The notes beneath the pieces were generated by a model. It was not told the DNA's origin. It saw only the letters and a program-made list of their open reading frames with translations, and searched no databases. A stretch of DNA of 64,000 nt from positions 1-64,000 of the forward strand of contig NZ_BAGD01000074.1 in NCBI RefSeq assembly GCF_000308635.1, in the 5' to 3' direction. Both the position numbers and the translations under genes were made by a program. The stretch comes from Nocardia otitidiscaviarum NBRC 14405 (lineage in GTDB: Bacteria; Actinomycetota; Actinomycetes; Mycobacteriales; Mycobacteriaceae). Shown in pieces: positions 9,468 to 18,782 of this stretch; within the stretch, counting starts at the first letter, position 1; the number at the start of each line of letters is the position of its first letter.

Positions 9468-10978
9468 GTCACACCCTGTACATCAACGGCTCCTGGTGCG
9501 CCGCGCAATCCGGCAAGACCCGCCAGATCCGTTGTCCCGCCGATAGTTCCGTGGTCGGCGTGGTCTCCGAGGCGGATGCCGCCGATACCGAGGCGGCGAT
9601 CGCGGCGGCCCGGCGCGCCTTCGACCGGGGATCCTGGCGCGACACCTCGGCCGCCGAGCGCGGCGATCTGTTGCTGGCGGTGGCCGCCGCCATCGACGCC
9701 CAGCGCGCGGATTTCGTGCGCGCCGAAACGCTCGACACCGGTAAGCGGCCGTACGAGTCGGATATCGACATGTCCGATATCGCGAACTGCTTCCGCTACT
9801 TCGGCAAGCTCGCGGCCGAGGACGCGGGCCGGGTGGTGGACGCGGGTTCTCCCGATATCGACTCCCGCATCGTGTACGAACCGGTCGGTGTGTGCGGGCT
9901 CATCACGCCCTGGAACTATCCGCTGCTCCAAGCGGCGTGGAAGATCGCGCCGGCGCTGGCCGCGGGCAATACCTTCGTCCTCAAGCCGTCCGAGCTGACG
10001 CCGCACACCTCCATCCTGCTCATGCGGATCCTGGACGAACTCGACCTGCCCGCGGGCGTGGCCAATCTGGTCCTCGGCGCGGGTACGACGGCCGGTGCTC
10101 CGCTCTCGGCGCATCCGGACGTCGACATGGTCTCCTTCACCGGCGGCCTGGCCACCGGCCGGATCATCGCCCGCGAAGCAGCGGCGACGGTCAAGAAGGT
10201 GGCGCTCGAACTGGGCGGCAAGAACCCGAACGTCATCTTCGCCGATGCCTGCGACACCCGTGAGCGACTGGCCGCGGCCGTCGACAACGCCCTCAACGCC
10301 GCCTTCCTGCACTCCGGTCAGGTGTGCTCGGCGGGTGCGCGGCTGGTCATCGAGGAGTCGGCACACGACCGGTTCGTGGACGAGTTGGTGCGGCGGGCCG
10401 AGGAGATCCGACTCGGACTGCCGTTCGCCGAGGGCACCGAGACCGGGCCGCTCATCTCGGCCGCGCACCGCGACAAGGTGCACGCCTATGTCGAGCAGGC
10501 CCGCGCCGAGGGGGCGGTCATTCGCACCGGCGGCGCGTTCGCCACCGGCGATCAGGGTTCGGGCAGTCTCGACGACGGCTGGTTCTATCGGCCGACCGTC
10601 ATCGACCGGGCCACCCGGGAGATGGCCTGCGTGCACGACGAGGCGTTCGGGCCGACCGTCACCGTGGAGACCTTCACCACCGAGGACGAGGCGGTCGCCA
10701 TCGCCAACGACACCGAATACGGCCTGGCCGGTGCGGTGTGGTCGTCCGACACCGCCCGGGCCCGTCGGATCGCGGCCCGGCTGCGGCACGGAACCGTGTG
10801 GGTCAACGATTTCGGCCCCTACCTGCCGCAGGCCGAATGGGGTGGCTTCGGGCACTCCGGTGTCGGCCGCGAGCTGGGACCGTCCGGCCTGCACGAGTAC
10901 CGCGAGGCCAAACACGTCTACGAGAATCTCCGGCCGGGTGTCACCGGCTGGTTCGCCGACCGAGGGGAGCGGAAGTGA
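9464..10978 (+). CDS. betB: Betaine-aldehyde dehydrogenase
   Basis: A protein of 504 residues of the NAD(P)-dependent aldehyde dehydrogenase superfamily. The catalytic Glu is in VALELGGKNPNV, and the nucleophilic Cys288 is in HSGQVCSAGARL. WNYPLLQAAWKIAPALAAGN is the usual cofactor-side motif. It oxidises betaine aldehyde to glycine betaine in the cytoplasm. The start overlaps the transporter stop and the stop overlaps the betA start, so all three proteins are coupled. The substrate assignment rests on this operon context as well as family similarity. Confidence 0.92.
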   Translation: MSHTLYINGSWCAAQSGKTRQIRCPADSSVVGVVSEADAADTEAAIAAARRAFDRGSWRDTSAAERGDLLLAVAAAIDAQRADFVRAETLDTGKRPYESDIDMSDIANCFRYFGKLAAEDAGRVVDAGSPDIDSRIVYEPVGVCGLITPWNYPLLQAAWKIAPALAAGNTFVLKPSELTPHTSILLMRILDELDLPAGVANLVLGAGTTAGAPLSAHPDVDMVSFTGGLATGRIIAREAAATVKKVALELGGKNPNVIFADACDTRERLAAAVDNALNAAFLHSGQVCSAGARLVIEESAHDRFVDELVRRAEEIRLGLPFAEGTETGPLISAAHRDKVHAYVEQARAEGAVIRTGGAFATGDQGSGSLDDGWFYRPTVIDRATREMACVHDEAFGPTVTVETFTTEDEAVAIANDTEYGLAGAVWSSDTARARRIAARLRHGTVWVNDFGPYLPQAEWGGFGHSGVGRELGPSGLHEYREAKHVYENLRPGVTGWFADRGERK

Positions 10979-12522
10979 CCGAGTACGACTATGTGATCGT
11001 CGGCGGCGGCTCGGCGGGCGCGGCCGTCGCCGCTCGACTGTCGGAGGATCCGGCGGTGACGGTGTGTCTGCTCGAGGCCGGACCGTCGGATGTGGGCGAC
11101 GACGCCATCCTGCGGCTGGACCGTTGGATGGAACTGCTGGAATCCGGGTACGACTGGGACTATCCCATCGAACCGCAGGAGAACGGCAATTCGTTCATGC
11201 GGCACGCCCGCGCCAAGGTGCTGGGCGGCTGCTCCTCGCACAACAGCTGTATCGCGTTCTGGGCTCCGCGCGAGGATCTGGACGCCTGGGAGCGTGAGCA
11301 CGGCTGCACCGGGTGGGGTTCGGATTCGGTGTACCGGCTGTACCCGCGGATCGAGACCAATGACGCGCCGGGCGACCATCACGGGCGCAGCGGGCCGGTG
11401 CACATCATGACGGTGCCGCCGAACGATCCGTGCGGCGTGGCGCTGCTGGACGCCTGCGAGGCCGTCGGCATTCCGCGCGCCGAGTTCAATTCCGGCCGCA
11501 CGGTGGTCAACGGGGCCAACTTCTTCCAGATCAACCGCCGCCCCGACGGGGTGCGCGCCTCGTCCTCGGTGAGTTATCTGCATCCGCACCTGGACCGGCC
11601 GAATCTGACCGTCCGGACCGGGGCCTGGGCCAAGAAGGTCGTCGTCGAGGGCGGGCGGGCCGTGGGCGTCGACATCACCGACAACGCCTTCGGCCGCACC
11701 ACCCGGATCACCGCCACCCGCGAGGTGATCCTGTCGGCGGGGGCCATCGACACGCCGAAGCTGCTCATGCTGTCGGGTATCGGACCGGCGGATCACCTGC
11801 GCGAGAACGGCATCGACGTGCTGGTGGACTCGCCCGGTGTGGGCGCGCATCTGCAGGACCATCCGGAGGGCGTCATCGGTTTCGAGACGACGCGGCCGAT
11901 GGTGGACCGGTCGACGCAGTGGTGGGAGGCCGGAATCTTCACCACCACCGTCGACGGACTCGACCGCCCCGACCTCATGATGCATTACGGCAGTGTGCCT
12001 TTCGACATGCACACGCTGCGGCAGGGCTACCCGACGGCCGAGAACACCTTCTGCCTCACCCCGAATGTCACCCACGCCCGCTCCCGCGGCACCGTCCGGC
12101 TGCGCTCCCGCGACTTCCGCGACAAGCCGCGCGTCGACCCGCGCTACTTCACCGACGCCGAGGGCCACGATATGCGCGTCATGATCGCGGGAATCCGCAA
12201 GGCCCGCGACATCGCCTCCACCGCTCCGCTTTCCGAGTGGGTGGCGCGCGAGCTCTACCCCGGCCCCGATGCGAACTCCGACGCGGAGCTGGCCGATTAC
12301 ATCCGCCGCACCCACAACACGGTCTACCACCCGGTGGGCACGGTCCGCATGGGTGCGGTCGACGACGCCATGAGCCCGCTGGACCCGGAACTGCGTGTCA
12401 AGGGCGTGCAGGCCCTGCGCGTCGCCGACGCCTCGGTCTTCCCCGCGCACACCACGGTGAATCCGAACATCACCGTCATGCTCGTCGGTGAGCGCTGCGC
12501 CGAACTCGTCGCCGGTCGCTAG
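10975..12522 (+). CDS. betA: Choline dehydrogenase (GMC oxidoreductase)
   Basis: A protein of 515 residues. It begins with the FAD-binding Rossmann motif VIVGGGSAGAAVAARL. GMC signatures follow, including VLGGCSSHNSCIAFW and the C-terminal HPVGTVRMG, with the active-site His near the end (HTTVNPNITVM). It oxidises choline to betaine aldehyde using FAD and passes electrons to the respiratory chain. The GTG start overlaps the betB stop (GTGA). A frame opening further upstream is only read-through of another frame of betB. No BetI-type repressor is adjacent. Confidence 0.92.
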   Translation: MTEYDYVIVGGGSAGAAVAARLSEDPAVTVCLLEAGPSDVGDDAILRLDRWMELLESGYDWDYPIEPQENGNSFMRHARAKVLGGCSSHNSCIAFWAPREDLDAWEREHGCTGWGSDSVYRLYPRIETNDAPGDHHGRSGPVHIMTVPPNDPCGVALLDACEAVGIPRAEFNSGRTVVNGANFFQINRRPDGVRASSSVSYLHPHLDRPNLTVRTGAWAKKVVVEGGRAVGVDITDNAFGRTTRITATREVILSAGAIDTPKLLMLSGIGPADHLRENGIDVLVDSPGVGAHLQDHPEGVIGFETTRPMVDRSTQWWEAGIFTTTVDGLDRPDLMMHYGSVPFDMHTLRQGYPTAENTFCLTPNVTHARSRGTVRLRSRDFRDKPRVDPRYFTDAEGHDMRVMIAGIRKARDIASTAPLSEWVARELYPGPDANSDAELADYIRRTHNTVYHPVGTVRMGAVDDAMSPLDPELRVKGVQALRVADASVFPAHTTVNPNITVMLVGERCAELVAGR

Positions 12523-12533
12523 TTCTCATCGCT

Positions 12534-12562
12534 GTGTGGCCCGGAACCCGTCCGGGCCACAC
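12534..12562 (+). terminator. Hairpin terminator after betA
   Basis: A perfect 12-base-pair stem (GTGTGGCCCGGA with TCCGGGCCACAC) and a five-base loop begin 11 bases after the betA stop. There is no strong U tract, as is common in high-GC actinobacteria. Confidence 0.75.
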
Positions 12563-12716
12563 GCATCGGGAGCGCCGTCGGTCCCGCCGGATACGCGGTC
12601 GCCGTACCGGCGCACCACGCCCGGATCGGGCGCGACATCCTGTCCGGTCAGGTTTCGCCGCCCCCCGCGGTGTCACCCCATCCGTATATGTGGCGCAGAC
12701 GGTGTAAGGCGGTGTG

Positions 12717-13301
12717 ATGGTGCTACCGGCTATCTCGAGGGCCGCGGTGATGGCCGTGGGCCTGGCATTGGCGATATTCGGTGTCGTGGGCTGCGCGACC
12801 GAGGACGACGAGTGCTGCTGGCCGACGGGTGCGGTCGGGACGCGCTATGCCGAGGTGTCGGGGCCGACCGGACCGTTGGGCGACTGCACCGGGGACGAGC
12901 GTGATCGCGACGGCGGTCGGCAGCAGGACTTCGAGCAGGGCGCGATCTACTGGACGCCGGATACCGGTGCGTGGGAGGTGTACGGGCAGATCGGTGACGA
13001 ATACGAGAACATGGGCGGTCCCACCTCCGCCCTGGGGTGGCCGGTGAGCGGCGAACTGCCCACGCCGGACGGGGTGGGCCGCTTCAACCGGTTCCAGCAC
13101 GGGAACATCTACCACTCCCCGGCGGGCACCTATCCGGTGTACGGCGCGATCTTCGACGCCTACGCGCAGCAGGGCTACGAGAACGGCCGACTCGGTTTCC
13201 CCACCTCCGGTGAGCAGGACACCGACGAGGGACGTCGCGGCAACTTCCAGGGCGGCTGGATCGAATGGAACAGCAGCACCGGCGCGATCACCGTCGGCTG
13301 A
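12717..13301 (+). CDS. LGFP-repeat lipoprotein
   Basis: A protein of 194 residues. A signal peptide ends in a lipobox (VVGCATE), so it is likely membrane-anchored outside the cell. The mature part contains LGFP-type repeats of about 50 residues: GPTSALGWPVSGE, then GRLGFPTSGEQ, each followed by an aromatic-rich strand (GNIYHSP, GWIEWNS). LGFP repeats occur in cell-wall proteins of mycolic-acid bacteria and are thought to bind the envelope. A GTG one codon earlier is also possible; the ATG has better spacing from AAGG. Cysteines in DECCW just after the lipobox are unusual. Confidence 0.8.
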   Translation: MVLPAISRAAVMAVGLALAIFGVVGCATEDDECCWPTGAVGTRYAEVSGPTGPLGDCTGDERDRDGGRQQDFEQGAIYWTPDTGAWEVYGQIGDEYENMGGPTSALGWPVSGELPTPDGVGRFNRFQHGNIYHSPAGTYPVYGAIFDAYAQQGYENGRLGFPTSGEQDTDEGRRGNFQGGWIEWNSSTGAITVG

Positions 13302-13312
13302 CCCTGCCCTCG

Positions 13313-14482
13313 CTAGTCGCGCGTCTGTTTCCGGAGCGCGGATTCCGACGGTGTCTCGTCATCGCCGGTGGACAACGCTTTCTGTAGCGAGTTGAAGACC
13401 GTCAGCCCTTGGCCGACCATGCTGTTGACGAGCTCGGAGACGCCGTCGGGGCCGTTGAGCACGGTGAGGTTGGCATTGGCCAGACCGTGGGAGGCCTGCC
13501 TGACGATCTCGGGCAGCTGCTCGATGAGCAGCTGATCCAGGGCGATGCGGTTGTTGGACGCGGCCGCCTCGGCCTGGATGCGGGTGCGATCGGCCTCGGC
13601 TTCGGCGAGGATGCGGACCTTCTCCGCTTCGGCCAGCGCCGGTTTCACCACCTCGGCCTGTAGCTGCTGCTCACGCAGCTCGGCCTGTTTGCGGGCCTGC
13701 TCGGCCTGCGCGGTGAGCACCTCCTGTTTGGCGATGGCCTCCGCCAGCGGTCCCGACTGTGCCGCTTCGGCATTCGCCTTGTCGATATCGCGCTGATAGT
13801 CCGCGCGCAGCAACGCGGTCTCGCGTTCGTACTCGGCGCGGCGGCGCAGCGACTCCTGTTCGGCGCGGGCGGCCCGCTGCGCGGCCTCGGCCTGGGCGAT
13901 CTGCGCATCGCGCTGGACGGCGGCGTTGTGCGGCGCGGCCAGTGCGGTGATGTAGCCGAGTCCGCCGTCGTCGATCGACTGGATCTGGAAGGAATCCACC
14001 CACAGCCCGATATTGCTCATCTCCACCTTCGAGGCGACCAGCACCTCGTCGGCGAGCCGCTGCCGCTCCCGAATGATCTCCTCGACGGTCATCGAGCCGA
14101 TGATGGAGCGCAGGTGACCGGAGAAGATGCGCCCGGTGAGCACCGACATCTCCTGGTCGTGCTCGGACAGAAAGCGTTGTGCCGCATTGACTATCGAACC
14201 GGTGTCGTTGGCCACCTTGAAGGCGATCACCGCCCGCACATCCAGCTGGATGGCCTGTTTGGTGACACAGCGCTCCTTGATCTCGGCCTCGAACATGGCC
14301 AGCGACAGGAACCGCACCTTCCGGAAGAACGGCATCACCCAGGAGCCGCGCCCGATGAAGACTTGAAACGGAGCATTGTCCTTGGTTCGCCCGCCGGTGA
14401 CGAGCATCGCCTCGTCCGGATTCGGTACGTGATAGCCCAACACGGCTCGATCCACCTCGCATTCACGACATTCGGTTGTCAC
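13313..14482 (-). CDS. Flotillin-like SPFH/band 7 protein
   Basis: A protein of about 389 residues. The SPFH domain covers roughly residues 20-190. A long Ala/Glu/Arg-rich coiled coil (residues 195-330, with AEAEADRTRIQAEAAASNN near its end) then matches the flotillin region. No clear transmembrane helix is present, so membrane attachment would be peripheral. I chose the GTG that lies inside the end of the NfeD-like gene; a GTG about eight codons later is an alternative. Flotillins organise membrane microdomains and usually pair with NfeD proteins, as here. Confidence 0.83.
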   Translation of the reverse strand: MTTECRECEVDRAVLGYHVPNPDEAMLVTGGRTKDNAPFQVFIGRGSWVMPFFRKVRFLSLAMFEAEIKERCVTKQAIQLDVRAVIAFKVANDTGSIVNAAQRFLSEHDQEMSVLTGRIFSGHLRSIIGSMTVEEIIRERQRLADEVLVASKVEMSNIGLWVDSFQIQSIDDGGLGYITALAAPHNAAVQRDAQIAQAEAAQRAARAEQESLRRRAEYERETALLRADYQRDIDKANAEAAQSGPLAEAIAKQEVLTAQAEQARKQAELREQQLQAEVVKPALAEAEKVRILAEAEADRTRIQAEAAASNNRIALDQLLIEQLPEIVRQASHGLANANLTVLNGPDGVSELVNSMVGQGLTVFNSLQKALSTGDDETPSESALRKQTRD

Positions 14483-14696
14483 CGGTGTCGAGCGGAATCC
14501 ACGGCACCACATCCACTACCCGACCCGGATGCACCTCGACGATCAGGACGGTGGTCCCGACCTCGAGCGCCTCGTCGGCACGTGCGATGTACAGCTCGGT
14601 TCCCCCTCGTATGGTGACAAGAACCTCCCCGATCCCGCCCGCGGCGCGGACCGGAGTCACAATCCTACCCACCCGCCCGTGCACGGGGTCTGTCAT
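14463..14696 (-). CDS. Short NfeD-like OB-fold protein
   Basis: A protein of 77 residues consisting only of the soluble OB-fold domain found at the C-terminus of NfeD proteins (GRVGRIVTPVRAAGGIGEVL, ending VGTTVLIVEVHPGRVVDVVPW). Full-length NfeD has membrane helices and sometimes a protease domain; these are missing. The ATG at 14696 has GAGGAG eight bases upstream. A longer open frame up to 14825 lacks family similarity. The stop overlaps the flotillin start by 20 bases, so the two are coupled and likely form one membrane-microdomain module. Confidence 0.75.
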   Translation of the reverse strand: MTDPVHGRVGRIVTPVRAAGGIGEVLVTIRGGTELYIARADEALEVGTTVLIVEVHPGRVVDVVPWIPLDTGDNRMS

Positions 14697-15116
14697 CGGG
14701 ATGAACTCCTCGCATTCACCCGCGACATTACCTGCGGTGCAGTGGAACACCTCTCGCGACGCACCGCGCATCCACGCATCGAGCGCAGGATTGGTGTTTT
14801 TCCGGATTTTCGGAGCAGACTTCAAGGATGAACCGTGAAGATCGACCGCAGTCCGGCCTCTTCAGTCACCTCGAGGAACCCGCCAGCACCTCGTCGCCGA
14901 CCGAGGAGGAGGTGGCCGCGTCCCGCCCCGTATTCAGCAGCGACACAGCTCACGAAGATCACCGCAACCCCTGATCACAGCCCCGTGCGCGGGCGTCGAT
15001 CGAGCACCGGGCCACCCGTCGGTTAGGGTTTACCGCTGCACTGTGAGATGCTGTGTGGTGAGCACGGGTTGTTGATGTGATCGCTCGGCTCACAACAGGA
15101 AAGTTAAAACAAAAGT
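14697..15116 (+). promoter_or_regulatory. Intergenic region and 5' leader of the cold-shock gene
   Basis: A 420-base stretch without a convincing gene. The last 60 bases before the cold-shock start are AT-richer and can fold in two competing ways: GTGAGC at 15058 with GCTCAC at 15088, or TTGTTG at 15069 with CAACA at 15093. An AGGAAAG ribosome site lies at about 15097. Cold-shock leaders are often thermosensitive, but that is only suggested here. Confidence 0.4.
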
Positions 15117-15320
15117 ATGTCGCAAGGCAGTGTGAAGTGGTTCAACGGCGAAAAGGGCTTCGGCTTCATCGCGCAGGATGAGGGCGGCCCCGACGTGTTC
15201 GTCCACTACTCCCAGATTTCCGGCTCCGGCTTCAAGTCCCTCGAAGAGGGTCAGCGAGTGGAGTTCGAGATCGGGCAGGGTCAGAAGGGCCCGCAGGCCC
15301 AGAGCGTCCGCGCCATCTGA
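15117..15320 (+). CDS. cspA: Cold-shock protein (CspA family)
   Basis: A protein of 67 residues forming a single cold-shock OB domain. Both RNA-binding motifs are present: KGFGFIAQ (RNP1) and VFVHYSQI (RNP2). It binds single-stranded RNA and DNA and acts as an RNA chaperone. It is a stand-alone gene: its leader is upstream and a strong terminator hairpin starts 15 bases after the stop. Confidence 0.95.
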   Translation: MSQGSVKWFNGEKGFGFIAQDEGGPDVFVHYSQISGSGFKSLEEGQRVEFEIGQGQKGPQAQSVRAI

Positions 15321-15335
15321 GAGCGGATCAGCTCC

Positions 15336-15362
15336 GAAACCCGCGCCATCGGCGCGGGTTTC
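15336..15362 (+). terminator. Hairpin terminator after cspA
   Basis: A perfect 12-base-pair stem GAAACCCGCGCC/GGCGCGGGTTTC with the loop ATC, placed directly after the cold-shock gene. Confidence 0.85.
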
Positions 15363-15474
15363 GTGCATTTCAGGGGTAATCAGATCCCACCTCACCCCCA
15401 ACGGGTGACGACCGGGCGCCGCGGGCGGGCCAGTGTCTCCGGAAGACAGCCGACTCGTTCCGGAGGTGGGATTG

Positions 15475-17826
15475 GTGACGCAGGAATTCGAAGGCCGTAT
15501 CGCACTGGACATCCGTGATTCGGTCGCCGATTGGGGGCCGTACGAGGAACCCAAGGCGCCGGAGGGAGCGCCCAATGTGCTGTATCTGGTGTGGGACGAC
15601 ACCGGAATGGGCACGTGGGACAGCTACGGCGGACTGGTGGAGATGCCGAATGTGCGGCGCATCGCGGATCGGGGGGTGCGATTCACACAGTTCCACACCA
15701 CCGCACTCTGTTCACCCAGTCGTGCGGCGCTGCTGACCGGGCGCAATGCCACCTCGGTCGGGATGGCGACGATCGAGGAGTTCAGCGACGGCTTTCCCAA
15801 CTGCTCCGGGCGGATTCCGGCCGACACCGCCCTGTTGTCGGAGGTGCTGTCGGAGCGCGGGTGGAATACCTATGCCGTCGGCAAATGGCATATGAACCCG
15901 CTGGAGGAGGGCAATCTGGCCGCGTCGAAACGGCATTGGCCGCTGGGGCGTGGATTCGAGCGGTTCTACGGTTTTCTCGGCGGTGAGGCCGACCAGTGGT
16001 ACCCGAACCTCGTGTACGACAACCATCCGATCTCGCAGCCGTACGCACCCGAGGACGGCTACCACCTGTCGAAGGATCTGGCCGACAAGGCGATCGGGTT
16101 CATTCGCGATTCCACGACGATAGCCCCGGACAAGCCATGGTTCATGTACCTGTGTCCGGGCTGCGGCCACGCACCACATCATGTGCCACAGGAGTGGGCG
16201 GACAGGTATCGCGGCCGATTCGACATGGGATACGAGAAGTATCGCGACATCGTGCTGGAGAACCAGAAACGTATGGGCCTGCTGCCCGACGACACGGAGT
16301 TGCCGCCGCTCAATCCCTACTCCGACGTGACCAGCGCGGACGGCAAGCCGTGGCCCGCCCAGGACACGGTGCGCCCGTGGGATTCCCTCTCCGAGGACGA
16401 GAAGCGGCTGTTCCGCCGGCAGGCGGAGGTGTTCGCCGGCTTCCAGTCCTATACCGACGCGCAGATCGGTCGGCTGCTCGACTATCTGGAGGACAGCGGA
16501 CAACTCGACAATACGATCATCGTCCTGCTGTCGGACAATGGCGCGAGTGGTGAGGGCGGCCCCAACGGCAGCGTCAACGAGATGAAATTCTTCAACGGCT
16601 ATCTCGACACCGTGGACGACGGATTGGCGCTGATCGACGAACTCGGCTCCCCGCGCACCTACAACCATCACGCGATCGGCTGGGCAATGGCCTTCAATAC
16701 GCCGTTCAAGCTGTACAAGCGCTATGCCTCACACGAGGGCGGTATCGCCGATCCCTGCGTGCTCTCCTGGCCCGCCGGGCTGGCGGCACGCGGCGAGACG
16801 CGACACCACTACCTCAATATCTGCGATGTGACGCCCACCGTGTACGAATTACTCGGCATCACACCGCCGGACACCGTGCAGGGCGTGCCGCAGCGCCCCT
16901 TGGAGGGCGTGAGCTTCCGGGCGATCCTCGACGACCCGAACGCCGACTTCGACAAGCACACCCAGTTCTATTCGATGCTGGGCACCCGGGGAATCTGGCA
17001 TCGCGGCTGGTTCGCCAACACCGTGCACGCGGCCTGCCCCTCCGGGTGGGGCCATTTCGAGTCCGATCGCTGGGAACTGTTCCATCTCGTCGAGGACCGC
17101 AGTCAGTTGCGCGATCTGGCCGCCGACTATCCCGACAAACTCGAGAAGATGAAGGCGCTGTGGTTCGCCGAGGCCGAGAAATACCACGGTCTGCTCTTGA
17201 ACGATCTCGACATCATCACCGCCAGCGCCCGTCCGCGCCCGACGCTCGGACGCGCGCGCGACAGCCGCGTCTACTATCCGGGCAGCGCGGAGGTGGGTCC
17301 GGGCGCGGCCCTGGAGATCAACGGCCGGTCGTTCGCCGTGCTGGCGGATGTCACCGTCGCCGACGACCAGGCGCACGGCGTGCTCTTCGCGCACGGCGGC
17401 AGGCTGGGCGGTCACACCCTGTTCCTCCAGGACGGGCGGCTGTACTACGTCTACAACTTCCTCGGCGAGGAGGAGCAGACCATTCGCTCCGAGCAACCGA
17501 TACCGTTGGGCGAGCACATCTTCGGCGTCCGATTCGAACGCCGGGGCACCCGGTCGGACAACTTCACCCCAACCGGGGAGACCACGCTCTACATCGACGA
17601 CCGGGCGGTGGGATCGCTCGCCGATATGCGCATACAGCCCAGTCTGTTCTCCTGGGTGGGGGAGGGCATCTGTGTGGGCCGCGACAGCGGGCAGCCGGTG
17701 TCGCGGCGGTATCGAACGCCGTTCCCGTTCATCGGCGGCACGATCCGCCGGGTCACCGCCGACCTGAGCGGCAAACCCTACGAGAATCTGGAAATGGCTG
17801 CCGCCTCGGCCTTTTCGCGGGACTGA
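15475..17826 (+). CDS. Type I arylsulfatase
   Basis: A protein of 783 residues of the alkaline-phosphatase superfamily. The sulfatase signature CSPSRAALLTGRN starts at Cys79, the cysteine converted to formylglycine. Metal-site residues are seen in LVWDDTGMG and LLSDNGASGEGG. It should hydrolyse sulfate esters. No signal peptide is visible, so it is probably cytoplasmic or exported another way. The GTG at 15475 has GGAGGT seven bases upstream and is preferred to the frame opening at 15433. The formylglycine-generating enzyme follows after 12 bases, so enzyme and activator are co-expressed. Confidence 0.92.
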   Translation: MTQEFEGRIALDIRDSVADWGPYEEPKAPEGAPNVLYLVWDDTGMGTWDSYGGLVEMPNVRRIADRGVRFTQFHTTALCSPSRAALLTGRNATSVGMATIEEFSDGFPNCSGRIPADTALLSEVLSERGWNTYAVGKWHMNPLEEGNLAASKRHWPLGRGFERFYGFLGGEADQWYPNLVYDNHPISQPYAPEDGYHLSKDLADKAIGFIRDSTTIAPDKPWFMYLCPGCGHAPHHVPQEWADRYRGRFDMGYEKYRDIVLENQKRMGLLPDDTELPPLNPYSDVTSADGKPWPAQDTVRPWDSLSEDEKRLFRRQAEVFAGFQSYTDAQIGRLLDYLEDSGQLDNTIIVLLSDNGASGEGGPNGSVNEMKFFNGYLDTVDDGLALIDELGSPRTYNHHAIGWAMAFNTPFKLYKRYASHEGGIADPCVLSWPAGLAARGETRHHYLNICDVTPTVYELLGITPPDTVQGVPQRPLEGVSFRAILDDPNADFDKHTQFYSMLGTRGIWHRGWFANTVHAACPSGWGHFESDRWELFHLVEDRSQLRDLAADYPDKLEKMKALWFAEAEKYHGLLLNDLDIITASARPRPTLGRARDSRVYYPGSAEVGPGAALEINGRSFAVLADVTVADDQAHGVLFAHGGRLGGHTLFLQDGRLYYVYNFLGEEEQTIRSEQPIPLGEHIFGVRFERRGTRSDNFTPTGETTLYIDDRAVGSLADMRIQPSLFSWVGEGICVGRDSGQPVSRRYRTPFPFIGGTIRRVTADLSGKPYENLEMAAASAFSRD

Positions 17827-17838
17827 GGGAAACCGGAC

Positions 17839-18768
17839 ATGTCCCTCGCCGCTCCGACCGACAGCCGCCGCGGCATGGTTCACGTGCCCGGCGGCGTGTT
17901 CACCATGGGATCCGACCATTTCTTCCCCGAGGAGCGACCGCCACGCCGGAAAACGGTCGAGCAGTTCTGGATCGACCCGTACCCGGTGACGGTCGCGGCA
18001 TTCCGGCGATTCATCAAGGACACCGGATACGTCACCGTCGCCGAACGCCGCCCCGACAGCGCCGACTTCCCCGAGGCCGATCCCGCACATCTGGTCGCCG
18101 GGGGACTGGTGTTCCATCCCACCTCGGAACCGGTGCCACTGGATGACTGGCGCCGCTGGTGGCGCTACGTGCCCGGCGCGAACTGGCGGCACCCGCTCGG
18201 CCCGGACAGCACTCTCGACGGCCGTGACAGACACCCGGTCACCCAGATCGCCTTCGAGGACGCGGCGGTGTACGCGCGCTGGGCGGGCAAGCGGTTGCCG
18301 ACGGAGACCGAATGGGAGTTCGCGGCCCGCGGCGGCCGGGACGGGGCGGTGTACGCGTGGGGTGACGAGGCCGAACCGCGCGGCCGCCGGATGGCGAATG
18401 TCTGGGTCGGAGCGTTCCCCTGGCGGTTCCGGCCGGGTCGCGGACAGCCCGATACGCCAGACACCACGGCCGTCGGCTCCTATCCACCGAACGGCTACGG
18501 CCTGTTCGACATGACCGGCAATGTGTGGGAGTGGACCACCGACCGCTACGACCGGCCCGCGCCGGGGACATGCTGCGCGTCCGGCCGAACAGCCGAGGAA
18601 TCCTCACCCGCACAGCGGTTCTCCCGGCGCGTGGTGAAGGGCGGCTCCTACCTGTGCTCCGCCGACTACTGCTTCCGCTACCGTCCCGCGGCCCGGCAGG
18701 GACAGACCGAGGACACCTCCACCTGCCACCTCGGCTTCCGCTGTGTCGTGAGCGCGCCACGACGGTGA
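17839..18768 (+). CDS. Formylglycine-generating enzyme
   Basis: A protein of 309 residues matching the FGE/SUMF1 family over its whole length: VPGGVFTMGSD at the start, LPTETEWEFAARGG in the middle, and NVWEWTTDRYD and GGSYLCSADYCFRYRPAAR near the end. The two active-site cysteines are Cys273 and Cys278. They use copper and oxygen to oxidise the cysteine in CxPxR motifs to formylglycine. Its evident substrate is the sulfatase encoded immediately upstream in the same operon. Confidence 0.94.
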   Translation: MSLAAPTDSRRGMVHVPGGVFTMGSDHFFPEERPPRRKTVEQFWIDPYPVTVAAFRRFIKDTGYVTVAERRPDSADFPEADPAHLVAGGLVFHPTSEPVPLDDWRRWWRYVPGANWRHPLGPDSTLDGRDRHPVTQIAFEDAAVYARWAGKRLPTETEWEFAARGGRDGAVYAWGDEAEPRGRRMANVWVGAFPWRFRPGRGQPDTPDTTAVGSYPPNGYGLFDMTGNVWEWTTDRYDRPAPGTCCASGRTAEESSPAQRFSRRVVKGGSYLCSADYCFRYRPAARQGQTEDTSTCHLGFRCVVSAPRR

Positions 18769-18782
18769 ACGGTTCCGCCCCG

